A stretch of 64,000 nucleotides of DNA from contig NZ_JAIQDJ010000001.1 in the NCBI RefSeq assembly GCF_020034655.1, forward strand, positions 186,001-250,000, in the 5' to 3' direction. Each line of letters starts with the position of its first letter. Position 1 is the first letter of the stretch. This DNA is from Thermomonas beijingensis. GTDB lineage: Bacteria; Pseudomonadota; Gammaproteobacteria; Xanthomonadales; Xanthomonadaceae. Of the stretch, positions 40,322-49,555 are shown one piece after another. The notes beneath the pieces are model-generated. The model saw only the letters and a list, made by a program, of their open reading frames with translations. It ran no database searches and had not been told where the DNA came from. A program made the position numbers and the translations under genes.

Positions 40322-41518
40322 TCAGGGAATCGCATTCCCCAGCGGCCCCGGATGTTTGCGCACCAAGGCCCATGGCACGATCGACCAATCATCGCTGGCC
40401 TCGCAGGCGCGTGCCGCGCGCGGGAAGGACGGCCCGAAAAACACACCGGCAGGGGTCAGATGCCAATTGCCGTACTGCCAGAACTCGACATCGTTGTAAT
40501 TGCATTCGTCTTCGCTGTCCGTCGGCTGCATCAATGTTGGATACAAGCGATTGAATTGCGCCAACAGCCACGGGGCCAGGGTTTTTTCCTGATACGCCGC
40601 TAGCGCATCGTTGTCCTGGGCATTGGGCGTTTGTGCAGGATCATCCGCCAGCCCGATCACGTGCAGCGGCTTGCCCTTGCCCAACCACAGCAAATCCTCC
40701 AGCGCGATGGGCTTGCCGGTATGGACATCCAGATTGATGCCGGCAGTGCCAAAATCCGGATGCGCGCCGCCGCAGTAATAGTCGGTATGCACCGTCACGC
40801 TGATCAGGTGCGGTGTGAATAATTCCGGGGTGACGGTTTGTTCGAAGTCGGCAAGGTCTGTGCCGCGCGCTGACCCCATGCATTCAAAGTAAGCGTCGGT
40901 TTCCTGCCACAGACGATTCCGCAGAATGGCATTGATGCGCTGACGTTCGGCCTCGGGGTAGCCATCCGTGATCTCGAACATCGCCAGCTTGGCTGCAGGT
41001 TGCTGCCACCACTGCAAGTGATACCCCATGACGGTTTGCTTGCGGCCTGCTTGCAACTTCAAATCGGCCAGCCGCAGGTAGCCATAGGGGTCATCACGAT
41101 AGAGCTTGTGCAGGTATGGCACGGCATCGCTTGCCGGTGGCGTTGGTGTTGCCGGATGCAATGACAGCGGCAACGTCTTGCCATCCGTGCCGCGCCAGAT
41201 GCCCTGCCAGCTGCCATTGGCTTGACGATCCAAGGTGATGACGGGGCGTGGCGCGCTTTCATCCACACCTTCAACCAGCTCCAGATGGGTCTTGCCAAGC
41301 TTGCCTGCAAACAGCGGGATATCCAGATGATGGCGCTGGTAAAAATACCGCGCCGGTGCATCTTCATCGCTTAACGTGAGCCCCATCACGATGGTCTGTT
41401 TGCCCAAGGTGCCGGTATAGACCTGCTCCCCATCGGTGGCATGTGTGTTGCCCAAGGCGACAAGCAGCAGGCCGCCGAGCAGTGCGGCGCAAGGGCGTGG
41501 TTGCAGGGATGTGGACAT
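40322..41518 (-). CDS. Exported DUF3298-like protein
   Basis: A 398-residue exported protein with a signal peptide ending near NTHA (about 28). The second half has the DUF3298/SigV-like pattern: VTVHTDYYCGGAHPDFGT, INLDVHTGKPIALEDLLW and NWHLTPAGVFFG. The first half (about 30-160) has TGTLGKQTIVMGL and repeated beta-type stretches. Function unknown; related domains occur in envelope and peptidoglycan deacetylase-associated proteins. The ATG at 41518 with AGGAG upstream is chosen. A longer open frame to 41656 would overlap the riboswitch and is unlikely. Confidence 0.75.
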   Translation of the reverse strand: MSTSLQPRPCAALLGGLLLVALGNTHATDGEQVYTGTLGKQTIVMGLTLSDEDAPARYFYQRHHLDIPLFAGKLGKTHLELVEGVDESAPRPVITLDRQANGSWQGIWRGTDGKTLPLSLHPATPTPPASDAVPYLHKLYRDDPYGYLRLADLKLQAGRKQTVMGYHLQWWQQPAAKLAMFEITDGYPEAERQRINAILRNRLWQETDAYFECMGSARGTDLADFEQTVTPELFTPHLISVTVHTDYYCGGAHPDFGTAGINLDVHTGKPIALEDLLWLGKGKPLHVIGLADDPAQTPNAQDNDALAAYQEKTLAPWLLAQFNRLYPTLMQPTDSEDECNYNDVEFWQYGNWHLTPAGVFFGPSFPRAARACEASDDWSIVPWALVRKHPGPLGNAIP

Positions 41519-41609
41519 GAGCTCTCCTGAATCGCGGCTGCGCGCAACCGGGCATGTGGATGGCTGCATGATAAAATGCAGCGGCTGGTTTTGAACAAAC
41601 CAGCAACAG

Positions 41610-41754
41610 GTCTTCAGGGCGGGGTGCAAGTCCCCACCGGCGGTAGGTATCGGCAATGACGATACAAGCCCGCGAGCGCTTGCGGCGTTGTCGCAAGGTC
41701 AGCAGACCCGGTCAAATGCCGGGGCCGACGGTCATAGTCCGGATGCAAGAAGAC
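41610..41754 (+). ncRNA. FMN riboswitch (RFN element)
   Basis: The conserved RFN core is readable: AGGGCGGGGTGCAAGTCCCC, then ACCGGCGGTA, AGCCCGCGAGC, and GTCCGGATGCAAGAAGAC at the end. The closing stem P1 pairs GTCTTC (41610-41615) with GAAGAC (41749-41754) perfectly. It binds flavin mononucleotide and turns the downstream rib operon off when FMN is plentiful. Confidence 0.95.
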
Positions 41755-41757
41755 GGC

Positions 41758-41784
41758 CGCACACGTCCGAATGGGATGTGCGTG
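41758..41784 (+). promoter_or_regulatory. Likely expression platform of the FMN riboswitch
   Basis: An 11-position imperfect stem (41758-41768 with 41774-41784) lies directly behind the aptamer and is followed by TTT; a second weak stem and a T6 run lie at 41798-41815. Either could act as the FMN-dependent terminator. The choice is inference. Confidence 0.5.
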
Positions 41785-41829
41785 TTTCCGTTCGTCCCGA
41801 GGTGATGGGTTTTTTGGGAGAACGATGGC

Positions 41830-42432
41830 GTGTTTACCGGTTTGATCGAAGGCGTGGGCCGCTTGGCCGCACGCGAGCCGCGTGGCGGTGATGCACGCAT
41901 GACCATTGACGTTGGGAGCCTGCCGTTTGCCGATGTGCAACTGGGCGAAAGCATTGCGGTCAATGGCTGTTGCCTGACGGTGGTCGAATTCGATGCCGCT
42001 TCGTTTGCAATCGATGCCTCGAATGAAACCCTGGCGCTGACCACGCTGGGCCAAATGACGATCGGTACGCCGGTGAATCTGGAACGCGCCATGCGGCCCA
42101 CCGACCGCTTGGGTGGGCATTTGGTCAGCGGTCATGTGGACGGGCTGGCCACCGCCGTGCAGTGCTGGGACGATGCGCGTGCGGTGCGTTGGCGCTTCGC
42201 GTTGGCTAGGCCGCTGCTGCGCTATATCGCGCACAAGGGCTCGGTGTGCGTGGATGGCGTGAGCTTGACGGTGAATGTGGTGGATGACACCGGGTTTGAT
42301 GTCGCGTTGATCCCGCACACCGTGGCACACACGGCATTTCATGCGCTGCAAGTGGGCACGCAGGTGAATATCGAAGTGGATTTGTTGGCGCGTTATGTGG
42401 AGCGCCTAAACGCGACAAAGGATTGGACATGA
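41830..42432 (+). CDS. ribE: Riboflavin synthase, alpha chain
   Basis: A 200-residue trimeric enzyme that dismutates two lumazines to riboflavin. It has two lumazine-binding repeats: MFTGLIEGVG... with NGCCLTVVEF and GGHLVSGHVDG, then VDGVSLTVNVVDD. The start is GTG at 41830, since the family begins MFTG. An ATG at 41825 in another frame, closer to GGGAG, opens a 6-codon reading frame ending TGA at 41843. First gene after the riboswitch; its stop overlaps ribB. Confidence 0.94.
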   Translation: MFTGLIEGVGRLAAREPRGGDARMTIDVGSLPFADVQLGESIAVNGCCLTVVEFDAASFAIDASNETLALTTLGQMTIGTPVNLERAMRPTDRLGGHLVSGHVDGLATAVQCWDDARAVRWRFALARPLLRYIAHKGSVCVDGVSLTVNVVDDTGFDVALIPHTVAHTAFHALQVGTQVNIEVDLLARYVERLNATKDWT

Positions 42433-43535
42433 GCTTTGCAAGCATCCCGGAATTGCTGGACGAACTGCGTGCCGGCCGCATGATCGTGGTGGTGGACGAC
42501 GAAGACCGCGAGAACGAAGGCGACCTGATCATGGCCGCCGAGTTGGTCAAGCCCTCCGACATCAATTTCATGGTGACCCACGCACGCGGGCTGGTGTGTT
42601 TGTCGCTGACCCGCGAGCGCTGCGCCCAGCTGGGGCTGAACCCGATGGTGCGCGACAACACCTCGCCGCACCACACCAACTTCACGGTCAGCATCGAGGC
42701 GGCCGAAGGCGTGACCACCGGCATCAGCGCGTACGACCGTGCGCATACGGTGCGCACTGCGGTGCGGCCCGATGCCAAGCCCGCCGATCTCAGTCAGCCC
42801 GGCCACATCTTCCCGCTGATGGCGCAGCCGGGCGGGGTGCTGAGTCGCGCCGGGCATACCGAAGCCACGGCGGATCTGGCGCTGCTGGCCGGATTCGAGC
42901 CGGCCGGCGTGTTGGTGGAAATCCTCAATCCCGATGGCAGCATGGCGCGCCGCCCGCAGTTGGAAGTGTTTGCGCGCGAACATGGCCTGAAGATTGGCTC
43001 GATCGAAGCCCTGATCCGCTATCGGCTGGAAACCGAGCACACGGTGGAGCGCATCGACAGCCGCAGCATCGATACCGACCACGGCAGTTTCACCTTGCAC
43101 ACCTACCGTGACCGTCTCAGTCGCGGGTTGCATTACGCGCTGGTGCGCGGTGAGATGGCGGGAACCGAGCCGGTGCTGGTACGGGTGCAACTGCAAAACC
43201 CGTTGGCCGATGCACTACATTGGCGGCGCGATGATTTTGGCCCACTGACCGGCGATGTGCTGGCGCTGCTGGCGGCCAGCGAACGCGGTGTGCTGGTGCT
43301 GTTGGGGGATGCGCCGGAGGCCGAGGCCACCTTGGCGCGCATGCGCCAGCAACCGGCAGCGGCGGCCTCGAAAGCCGGCGCGTTGGCGCAATGGCGGCGC
43401 AACGGTGCCGGTGCGCAAATCCTGGCCGATCTGGGCGCACGCCACCTGCGCGTGCTGGGCACCCCACGCCGACAAATTGGTTTGGCCGGCTACGGGCTGG
43501 AGGTGGTGGAATACGTGGCGCTGCCGGCGCGGTAA
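42429..43535 (+). CDS. ribB: DHBP synthase RibB fused to a degenerate GTP cyclohydrolase II domain
   Basis: A 368-residue protein. The N-terminal ~200 residues are 3,4-dihydroxy-2-butanone-4-phosphate synthase with intact acidic motif DDEDRENEGDL, RDNTSPHHTNF and GHIFPL, so ribulose 5-phosphate conversion should work. The C-terminal half aligns with GTP cyclohydrolase II but lacks the zinc cysteines: the canonical C-x10-C-x-C site reads NPLADALHWRRDDFG. It is therefore probably RibB only, with the second half structural or regulatory. The start overlaps ribE (ATGA). Confidence 0.93.
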   Translation: MSFASIPELLDELRAGRMIVVVDDEDRENEGDLIMAAELVKPSDINFMVTHARGLVCLSLTRERCAQLGLNPMVRDNTSPHHTNFTVSIEAAEGVTTGISAYDRAHTVRTAVRPDAKPADLSQPGHIFPLMAQPGGVLSRAGHTEATADLALLAGFEPAGVLVEILNPDGSMARRPQLEVFAREHGLKIGSIEALIRYRLETEHTVERIDSRSIDTDHGSFTLHTYRDRLSRGLHYALVRGEMAGTEPVLVRVQLQNPLADALHWRRDDFGPLTGDVLALLAASERGVLVLLGDAPEAEATLARMRQQPAAAASKAGALAQWRRNGAGAQILADLGARHLRVLGTPRRQIGLAGYGLEVVEYVALPAR

Positions 43536-43556
43536 ACTGCGCAACCGCCCAACCCC

Positions 43557-44042
43557 ATGCCTGCCATGCCGCATTTCGAAGGCGACCTGCGCGTTCATCC
43601 CAACGCACGCTTCGCAATCATCGCCAGTCGCTGGAACCCGCGCATCACCGATGCGCTGGTGGATTCGGCGCGCCAGACGTTGGTTGCCAATGGCGTGGCC
43701 GAAGCGCAGGTGGATGTGGTGCGGGTGCCGGGCGCATGGGAATTGCCGGTGATCGCCCGCACGCTGGCGCAGGCCGACAGGCACGTCGCCATCGTGGCCT
43801 TGGGCTGCGTGGTGCGCGGGGATACCCGCCATTACCAACAAGTGGCCGATGGCGCATCCAACGGCTTGATGCAGGTGGCATTGGAATACGGCGTACCGGT
43901 GTTGAACGGCGTGCTGGCGGTCGAAACATTTGAAGACGCGTTGGCGCGTGCCGGCGGCAGTCATGGCAATAAAGGCGAAGAATGCGCATTGGTCGCCATC
44001 GAAATGGCTGATTTGCGCCGCAAGTTGCAGGAGCAAGCATGA
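43557..44042 (+). CDS. ribH: 6,7-dimethyl-8-ribityllumazine synthase
   Basis: A 161-residue enzyme that joins the RibB and RibD-pathway products to lumazine. Family motifs: [37 protein letters not shown] with the catalytic Arg-His, and [17 protein letters not shown]. It stands 21 bases after ribB and overlaps nusB by 4 bases (ATGA). Confidence 0.96.
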   Translation: MPAMPHFEGDLRVHPNARFAIIASRWNPRITDALVDSARQTLVANGVAEAQVDVVRVPGAWELPVIARTLAQADRHVAIVALGCVVRGDTRHYQQVADGASNGLMQVALEYGVPVLNGVLAVETFEDALARAGGSHGNKGEECALVAIEMADLRRKLQEQA

Positions 44043-44497
44043 ACAAACAGCATCATCGCCGTCCCGATGGGATCGACCCCGTGGCCCGTTCGCGTTCGCG
44101 TCGACGTGCACTGCAAGCCATTTATGCGTGGCAAATCAACCACGCCGACGAGCGCGGCTTGATCGCCCAATTCGCGCACGAGCAAGCGCATGAAGTGGCC
44201 GATCTGGAGTACTTCGAAGACCTCGTGCGTGGCGTACTGCGCCATGTCGATGCGTTGGATACGGTGTTGGCGCCGCATCTGGATCGCGGCATCGACGAGG
44301 TGGACGCGATCGAGCGCGCGGCGCTGCGCATCGCCGCCTATGAGCTGAGCCATCGCCCGGATGTGCCGTATCGCGTGGTCATCAACGAAGCCATCGACTC
44401 CACCAAGCGCTTCGGCTCCGAACACGGCCACACCTACGTCAACGGCGTGCTGGACAAGGCCGCGGTGGCGCTGCGCGGTGTGGAAGTCAGGAAATAA
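44039..44497 (+). CDS. nusB: Transcription antitermination protein NusB
   Basis: A 152-residue all-helical protein that, with NusE, binds boxA in rRNA leaders. [42 protein letters not shown] and [12 protein letters not shown] are family features. Its place after ribH is conserved in gammaproteobacteria, so it is probably under the same FMN riboswitch. Confidence 0.95.
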   Translation: MNKQHHRRPDGIDPVARSRSRRRALQAIYAWQINHADERGLIAQFAHEQAHEVADLEYFEDLVRGVLRHVDALDTVLAPHLDRGIDEVDAIERAALRIAAYELSHRPDVPYRVVINEAIDSTKRFGSEHGHTYVNGVLDKAAVALRGVEVRK

Positions 44498-44520
44498 GCA
44501 CGCTTGCCGCAGCGCCGGTC

Positions 44521-45453
44521 ATGCATGAGTTCGATCTGATCGCCCGCATCCGGGCGCGTGCCGCTCTGCGCGGTGACGTGGTGTTGGGCATTGGTGATGA
44601 CTGTGCGCTGCTGGCGCCGCCGCCCGGCATGCAGTTGGCGGTGACCATGGACACCCTCAACGCCGGCGTGCATTTCCCCCCGGAAACGGCGCCGGCCGAC
44701 ATCGGCTGGAAGGCGCTGGCAGTGAACCTGTCCGACCTCGCGGCAATGGGCGCGGACCCTGCCTGGTGCACGCTGTCATTGTCGTTGCCCGAAGCAAGTG
44801 AAGACTTTATCGACGGGTTTTCCGATGGTTTTTTGAGCTTGGCGCAGCAACATGACGTCGCCTTGATCGGTGGCGACACCACACGCGGCCCGCTGTCGAT
44901 TTCCGTCACGGCACACGGTTTGATCGAGCCCGACAGCGCGTTGCGGCGTGCGGGTGCGCAAGTAGGCGATGCGATTTGGGTCAGCGGCACGCTGGGCGAT
45001 GCTGCCGGCGCACTGCGGCAATGGCAGGCCGGCGCGCCAATGGCGCCTGCCCTGCAGGCAAGGCTGGACCGGCCCACGCCGCGGGTGGCGCTGGGCCGCG
45101 CCTTGCGCGGGATCGCCAGCAGCGCCATCGACATCAGTGACGGCCTGTTGGCCGATCTGGCCCACGTCTGCCGCGCGAGTGGTGTGGGCGCACGGCTTGA
45201 CGCACGGGCATTGCCGTCGAGTGCGGCGCTGCGTCAAGCGTTTGATGCCGCGACATGCTTGGCCCTGCAAGCCAGCGGCGGTGACGATTACGAACTGTGC
45301 TTTACCGCGCCGGCCGCGCAGCGGGATGTGATCCATGCGCTGTCGCAGACGTTGAATTTGCCGCTCACCCACATCGGTGAAATCGTGACGGGCACAGGCG
45401 TGTGTTGCGAGGATGTGGACGTGGCGGCAGCGGGTTATCAGCACTTCGCCTGA
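44521..45453 (+). CDS. thiL: Thiamine-monophosphate kinase
   Basis: A 310-residue kinase making thiamine diphosphate from thiamine monophosphate. EFDLIARIR, GIGDDCALL, TMDTLNAGVHF, DLAAMGADPAW, IGGDTTRGPLSI and ASSAIDISDGLLADL follow the AIRS-like ATP-binding fold. It lies 23 bases after nusB. Its last 16 bases overlap the convergent FAD-oxidase gene. Confidence 0.95.
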   Translation: MHEFDLIARIRARAALRGDVVLGIGDDCALLAPPPGMQLAVTMDTLNAGVHFPPETAPADIGWKALAVNLSDLAAMGADPAWCTLSLSLPEASEDFIDGFSDGFLSLAQQHDVALIGGDTTRGPLSISVTAHGLIEPDSALRRAGAQVGDAIWVSGTLGDAAGALRQWQAGAPMAPALQARLDRPTPRVALGRALRGIASSAIDISDGLLADLAHVCRASGVGARLDARALPSSAALRQAFDAATCLALQASGGDDYELCFTAPAAQRDVIHALSQTLNLPLTHIGEIVTGTGVCCEDVDVAAAGYQHFA

Positions 45454-46829
45454 CAGTCTTCCGGGAGTACTTTTCCCGGGTTCAAAATGCCATCCGGATC
45501 CAGTGCGTGTTTGATCGCCTGCATCGTGGCCAAGGTGGCGGCATCGAATGCCTGCGGCATGAAGTCGCGCTTGGCCAGTCCAATCCCGTGCTCACCGGAC
45601 AACGCACCGCCCAGCGAAAGCGCCAGCTTGAAAATTTCCGGCAATGCGTTGTTGGCGCGTGCGGTCTCGCCGGGATCGTCCGGGTGGTACAGGATGTTGA
45701 CGTGCAAGTTGCCATTGCCGGCATGGCCGAAGCAGACGATGGGCAGGGCGTAGTCTGCGGACAGCTGCTCGACGCCGGCCACCAGATCGGGGATGCGCGA
45801 GACCGGCACCACCACATCTTCATTGAGTTTGCCCGGTGCAATCGTGCGCAGCGCAGGTGACAGTGCACGCCGCGCCGCCCAGAGTGTGTCGCGGGCGATG
45901 CCGTCCTGTGCCACATCCATATCGATCAAGCCATCGCCTTCCGCGGCCGCGCCGAGTGCGGCAAGGGTGTCGGGCAATCCATCGACACTGCCATCGGCCT
46001 CGATCAGCAACATCGCGCCGGCATCGGGCACCGCGCTGCCGTTGTGGCGCAGCAGTGCAAGGCTGCGCTTGTCCATGAATTCCAGCATGGCCGGTTGCAC
46101 CGGCTGCGCCATCAGCCGCGAGACGGCGGCGGCGGCCGCGCTGGCATCGCGATAGAACGCACGCAAGCCGGCCTGCGCGTGTGGGTGTGGTACAAGTTTC
46201 AGCGTGGCTTCCACGATCAAGGCCAGCGTGCCTTCGCTGCCAATCAACAGATGCGTGAGGTCATAGCCCGACGAACACTTGGTGTATGCGCCGCCAGCGC
46301 GGATCAGTTCGCCCGCACCGGTGACGGCGACCACGCCCAACACGTTGTCGCGGGTGGCTCCGTATTTCACCGCGCGTGGGCCACCGGCATTGGTGGCCAG
46401 GTTGCCGCCCACGGTGCAGCTTTCGAAACTGGACGGATCCGGCGGCCAGAACACGCCGTGCGCGTGCAGTGCGGCTTGCAGATCGCCATTGCGCACACCC
46501 GGTTCCACCACCACGCAGCGATCTTCGGGGCGGATGTCGAGAATGCGATTCATGCGTGAAAACGACAGCGCAATCCCGCCGCTGACCGGCACCGCAGCGC
46601 CGGTGGTGGCGGTACCCGCACCCCGCGCCACGATGGGGATGTGGTGCGCACGACACGCACGCACAATGGCTTGCACCTGTTCGCGGGTACTCGGCAAGGC
46701 GACCGCTTCGGGCGGTTGATGGCCACGCGAATCATCGCTGGCATGCGCTTCACGGGTGGCGGGATCCACGCGCCAGCCGTCGCCCAGCAGGGCAGAGAGT
46801 TCAGCGATAAAAGCGGCAGGCAGCGGCAT
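45438..46829 (-). CDS. FAD-linked oxidase (GlcD / D-lactate dehydrogenase type)
   Basis: A 463-residue flavoprotein of the 2-hydroxyacid dehydrogenase type (glycolate oxidase GlcD or D-lactate dehydrogenase). The FAD-binding PCMH domain covers about 40-215 (PIVARGAGTATTGAAVP, DPSSFESCTVGGNLATNAGG, GYDLTHLLIGSEGTLALI). The C-terminal domain has CFGHAGNGNLHVNIL and SGEHGIGLAKRDF with substrate-site His. The ATG at 46829 is chosen over an upstream GTG inside yraN. It is the third gene of an lpoA-yraN operon; which hydroxyacid is used cannot be told. Confidence 0.9.
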   Translation of the reverse strand: MPLPAAFIAELSALLGDGWRVDPATREAHASDDSRGHQPPEAVALPSTREQVQAIVRACRAHHIPIVARGAGTATTGAAVPVSGGIALSFSRMNRILDIRPEDRCVVVEPGVRNGDLQAALHAHGVFWPPDPSSFESCTVGGNLATNAGGPRAVKYGATRDNVLGVVAVTGAGELIRAGGAYTKCSSGYDLTHLLIGSEGTLALIVEATLKLVPHPHAQAGLRAFYRDASAAAAAVSRLMAQPVQPAMLEFMDKRSLALLRHNGSAVPDAGAMLLIEADGSVDGLPDTLAALGAAAEGDGLIDMDVAQDGIARDTLWAARRALSPALRTIAPGKLNEDVVVPVSRIPDLVAGVEQLSADYALPIVCFGHAGNGNLHVNILYHPDDPGETARANNALPEIFKLALSLGGALSGEHGIGLAKRDFMPQAFDAATLATMQAIKHALDPDGILNPGKVLPEDCQAKC

Positions 46830-46834
46830 CGGTA

Positions 46835-47218
46835 TCAACACTCATCGGCGCGAAACGCATCGCGCAACCAGTCCAGTTGTGGTGCGGCCGGGTCGCCGCT
46901 GGCGGCGACCACATCGAACCGGCAGGGGGCATTGGCGTGTTGTGGATGTCGCAACAACCACAGCTGCGCGGCGTGTACCAGTTTGCGCCGCTTGCTGGCA
47001 TCCACCGACATCGCACTGCCGCCGAACCCGGCGCTGGCGCGGTAGCGTACTTCCACAAACACCACGCTGCTGGCATCGTGCATCACCAAATCCAGTTCAC
47101 CGCCGCGGCTTTGCGCATTGCGCGCCAGCAGTTGCAGCCCGTGGGCTTGCAGGTGCTGCAGCGCTGCGGTTTCCACCGCATCGCCCCGCGCACGTCGATC
47201 AAGCGACTCAGCGGGCAC
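46835..47218 (-). CDS. yraN: YraN family (UPF0102) protein
   Basis: A 127-residue protein with a Holliday-junction-resolvase-like nuclease fold: [25 protein letters not shown] and VVFVEVRYR, in which Arg replaces the usual Lys of the E-x-K site. Function is unproven in the family. The start is put at GTG 47218, overlapping the lpoA stop by 11 bases; the frame is open further upstream, but the family length (120-130) supports this start. Position behind lpoA is conserved. Confidence 0.85.
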   Translation of the reverse strand: MPAESLDRRARGDAVETAALQHLQAHGLQLLARNAQSRGGELDLVMHDASSVVFVEVRYRASAGFGGSAMSVDASKRRKLVHAAQLWLLRHPQHANAPCRFDVVAASGDPAAPQLDWLRDAFRADEC

Positions 47219-48551
47219 CGTCAGCCAATGGCACGGCAATGCCACCCGAAAAGCGCGACCACGCCGGCCGCCGCAGCACATTGCCAAAGCCGTCCAGGCT
47301 CAGTTGCCCGGTGGCGCCGCGAATGCTGGCATTGGGTTGCTGCGCAAGGTGCTCCAGATAGGCGGTGAGCCGCCACGCATCCACGCCAAACGCAAACAAG
47401 CGTGCGGCCGGGCCTTTGGCCGTATCCACCTGGCTGGCCACGCTGGCTTGCGAAGGCAGGCCTTGCACGTTGCGGATCAACCACGGTTCGGTGGGGAAGA
47501 TGGTGCCATCCAGCGCCATATCGTCGGCCGGCTTGCCGGTGCCCGAGGTGATTTGCGAGCTGGCATAGCGCGGCAATTGCAGCAGATTGGCCAGCGCCAA
47601 CTGCGGGATCGCGCTGCGCGCCTGCGGGCCTTTCAGCACCAGCAGCACCGCATCCGGTGCGTGGGTTTGCGCCAGTTGCGCCAAGGCATCGCTCATCTGC
47701 GCGCTGTAGCCAAGACTGGCGATTACCTTGACGCCACGGCGTTCCAGTTGCGCCTTGGCGGCGTCACGGGTACGCCGCTGCGAATCTTCATTGCCGGCAA
47801 TCAGCAACACGTGCTGGCTGCCACGCTCGATCAAGGCCTGCGCCAAGCTGATGCCCTCATCTTCGGGCGACAGCGAAAACGCGGCGCTGCCGGCTGCCGG
47901 TGCGTGCGTGCCGCGATTGAGCGCCAGCAGTGGCAGCGGCGGCTCATCGGCAAATACGGCATCCACCTCGTCGCGCCCCAACGGGCCCACGGCAGCGTCA
48001 TTGCCATCGGTCGCGGCGCGCGCCAGCGCCGCTTTCACACCCGCAGCGGTGTCGTAGAAGCGCAGGCTTGGGCGACGCCGGGATTCGCCGTAATAGCCGG
48101 CCAAATAGCCATCGCGCACGGCGTCCGCCACGGCGGCCTGATTGCCGGACAGCGGCAATAGCACCGCCACCTTCAGCGGCGGGCGGTAGCCATCGTTATC
48201 GGCGGCAGGACGATTGGCCTGGCCAAACGAAGTGCCACCACGTTCGAATGGATGCGGCAACGGCAAGCCGCGCCGCAGCAGCACGCGCCCGGCAAAGGTG
48301 TACAGCGGATCGCCCGCCGGCAATTTGGCGGCATCCCGGGCCAAGGTGGCATCGTCCAATTGCGCCAGCAATTGTTCGATCGCCTCGTTGTTGTCGCGCT
48401 TGGCCTTCCCCGTCAAGCTGGCGTGGCCGGCGGCCAAGGCCTGCGCTTGCAGCGTGGCAGCGGCGAAGGCGGGTGGTGGAGGCGCTTTCGGCGGCGCACT
48501 TGCGCAACCGGCCAACACCAACAACAAGACAAGCAATAGAGGACGCATCAT
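47208..48551 (-). CDS. lpoA: Penicillin-binding protein activator LpoA (short form)
   Basis: A 447-residue outer-membrane lipoprotein (lipobox L13-A14-G15-C16). The C-terminal part from about residue 125 ([26 protein letters not shown]) is the periplasmic-binding-protein-like LppC/LpoA domain that stimulates PBP1A. The region before it is only ~105 residues, much less than the TPR domain of E. coli LpoA (678 residues in total). The ATG at 48551 is used; a GTG two codons earlier is possible. Divergent from rsmI. Confidence 0.88.
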   Translation of the reverse strand: MMRPLLLVLLLVLAGCASAPPKAPPPPAFAAATLQAQALAAGHASLTGKAKRDNNEAIEQLLAQLDDATLARDAAKLPAGDPLYTFAGRVLLRRGLPLPHPFERGGTSFGQANRPAADNDGYRPPLKVAVLLPLSGNQAAVADAVRDGYLAGYYGESRRRPSLRFYDTAAGVKAALARAATDGNDAAVGPLGRDEVDAVFADEPPLPLLALNRGTHAPAAGSAAFSLSPEDEGISLAQALIERGSQHVLLIAGNEDSQRRTRDAAKAQLERRGVKVIASLGYSAQMSDALAQLAQTHAPDAVLLVLKGPQARSAIPQLALANLLQLPRYASSQITSGTGKPADDMALDGTIFPTEPWLIRNVQGLPSQASVASQVDTAKGPAARLFAFGVDAWRLTAYLEHLAQQPNASIRGATGQLSLDGFGNVLRRPAWSRFSGGIAVPLADGAR

Positions 48552-48619
48552 GGCCACAGGCTTGGGGGCGCGTTGGGGAACCGGCTACGATTCTACCTGC
48601 GCCCACGCCAAAGACAGCC

Positions 48620-49444
48620 ATGCACGTCTCCGGAACCCTCTTCGTTGTTGCCACCCCCATCGGTAATTTGGGCGATATCAGCCCGCGTGCGCTGGAAACC
48701 TTGAAGACAGTGGCGGCAATCTGCGCCGAAGACACCCGCCATACCCGCCAGTTGTTGGCGCATTTCGGCATGGAGCGGCCCTTGATTGCGCTGCATGACC
48801 ATAACGAAGATGGCCAATCCGCGCAGTTGGTGGCGCGCTTGCAGGCCGGTGACAGCTTGGCCCTGGTGTCCGATGCCGGCACACCCTTGGTGTCGGATCC
48901 TGGGTTCCGGCTGGTGCGCGCCGCGCGCGAGGCCGGCATCAAGGTCAGCCCGGTGCCCGGTGCCAGCGCCCTGATCGCTGCGCTCAGCGTGGCCGGCCTG
49001 CCCAGTGATCGCTTCGTGTTCGAAGGTTTTTTGCCGGCCAAGCCCAAGGCCCGCCGCGAACATTTGGCCAGCTTGGCATCGGAAACACGCACGTTGATTT
49101 TTTATGAGTCGTCGCACCGCATCGAAGACACCCTGATCGATGCGGTTGCCGCGTTTGGTGGCGAACGCCGCGTGGTGCTGGCGCGTGAGCTCACCAAACT
49201 GTTTGAAACCGTGCTGGACGGCAGCATGCTTGCCGTGCAGGCGCAGGTGGCCGCCGACCCCAACCAGCGCAAAGGCGAGTTTGTGCTGCTGGTGCAAGGC
49301 ACCAGTGAGGATGCCGATGCCAGCATCACCGAAGGCCGCCGTCTGTACGCCAAACTCAGCGAGCACCTGCCGCCGTCTACCGCCGCCAAACTGGCCGCAG
49401 AACTGTCCGGCGCGCCGCGCAAGGCGTTGTATGGGGCGGAGTGA
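48620..49444 (+). CDS. rsmI: 16S rRNA (cytidine(1402)-2'-O)-methyltransferase RsmI
   Basis: A 274-residue SAM-dependent tetrapyrrole-methylase-fold enzyme that 2'-O-methylates C1402 of 16S rRNA. Motifs: LFVVATPIGNLGDISPRAL, EDTRHTRQLL, LVSDAGTPLVSDPG, SPVPGASALIAALS and FYESSHRI. Divergent from lpoA across 68 bp, the usual lpoA/rsmI arrangement. TACGAT upstream may be its -10 box. Confidence 0.96.
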   Translation: MHVSGTLFVVATPIGNLGDISPRALETLKTVAAICAEDTRHTRQLLAHFGMERPLIALHDHNEDGQSAQLVARLQAGDSLALVSDAGTPLVSDPGFRLVRAAREAGIKVSPVPGASALIAALSVAGLPSDRFVFEGFLPAKPKARREHLASLASETRTLIFYESSHRIEDTLIDAVAAFGGERRVVLARELTKLFETVLDGSMLAVQAQVAADPNQRKGEFVLLVQGTSEDADASITEGRRLYAKLSEHLPPSTAAKLAAELSGAPRKALYGAE

Positions 49445-49555
49445 GAGCGCGTTTGATCGGCGTCGCGTGCAAGCAGGCCGGGGTGGGGTGACCGCATTCC
49501 GCACTTGCCACTGGTGAAGCCCCAACCGGGCGGTTGTTTCTGCTACAACACGCAC

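Noticed and set aside
41519-41656. Longer start of the DUF3298-like gene at 41656
   Set aside because: It would run through the antisense of the FMN riboswitch, whereas the ATG at 41518 has AGGAG upstream and begins a normal signal peptide.
42429-43535. Fully bifunctional RibBA
   Set aside because: The zinc cysteines of GTP cyclohydrolase II are absent, so only the RibB activity is supported.
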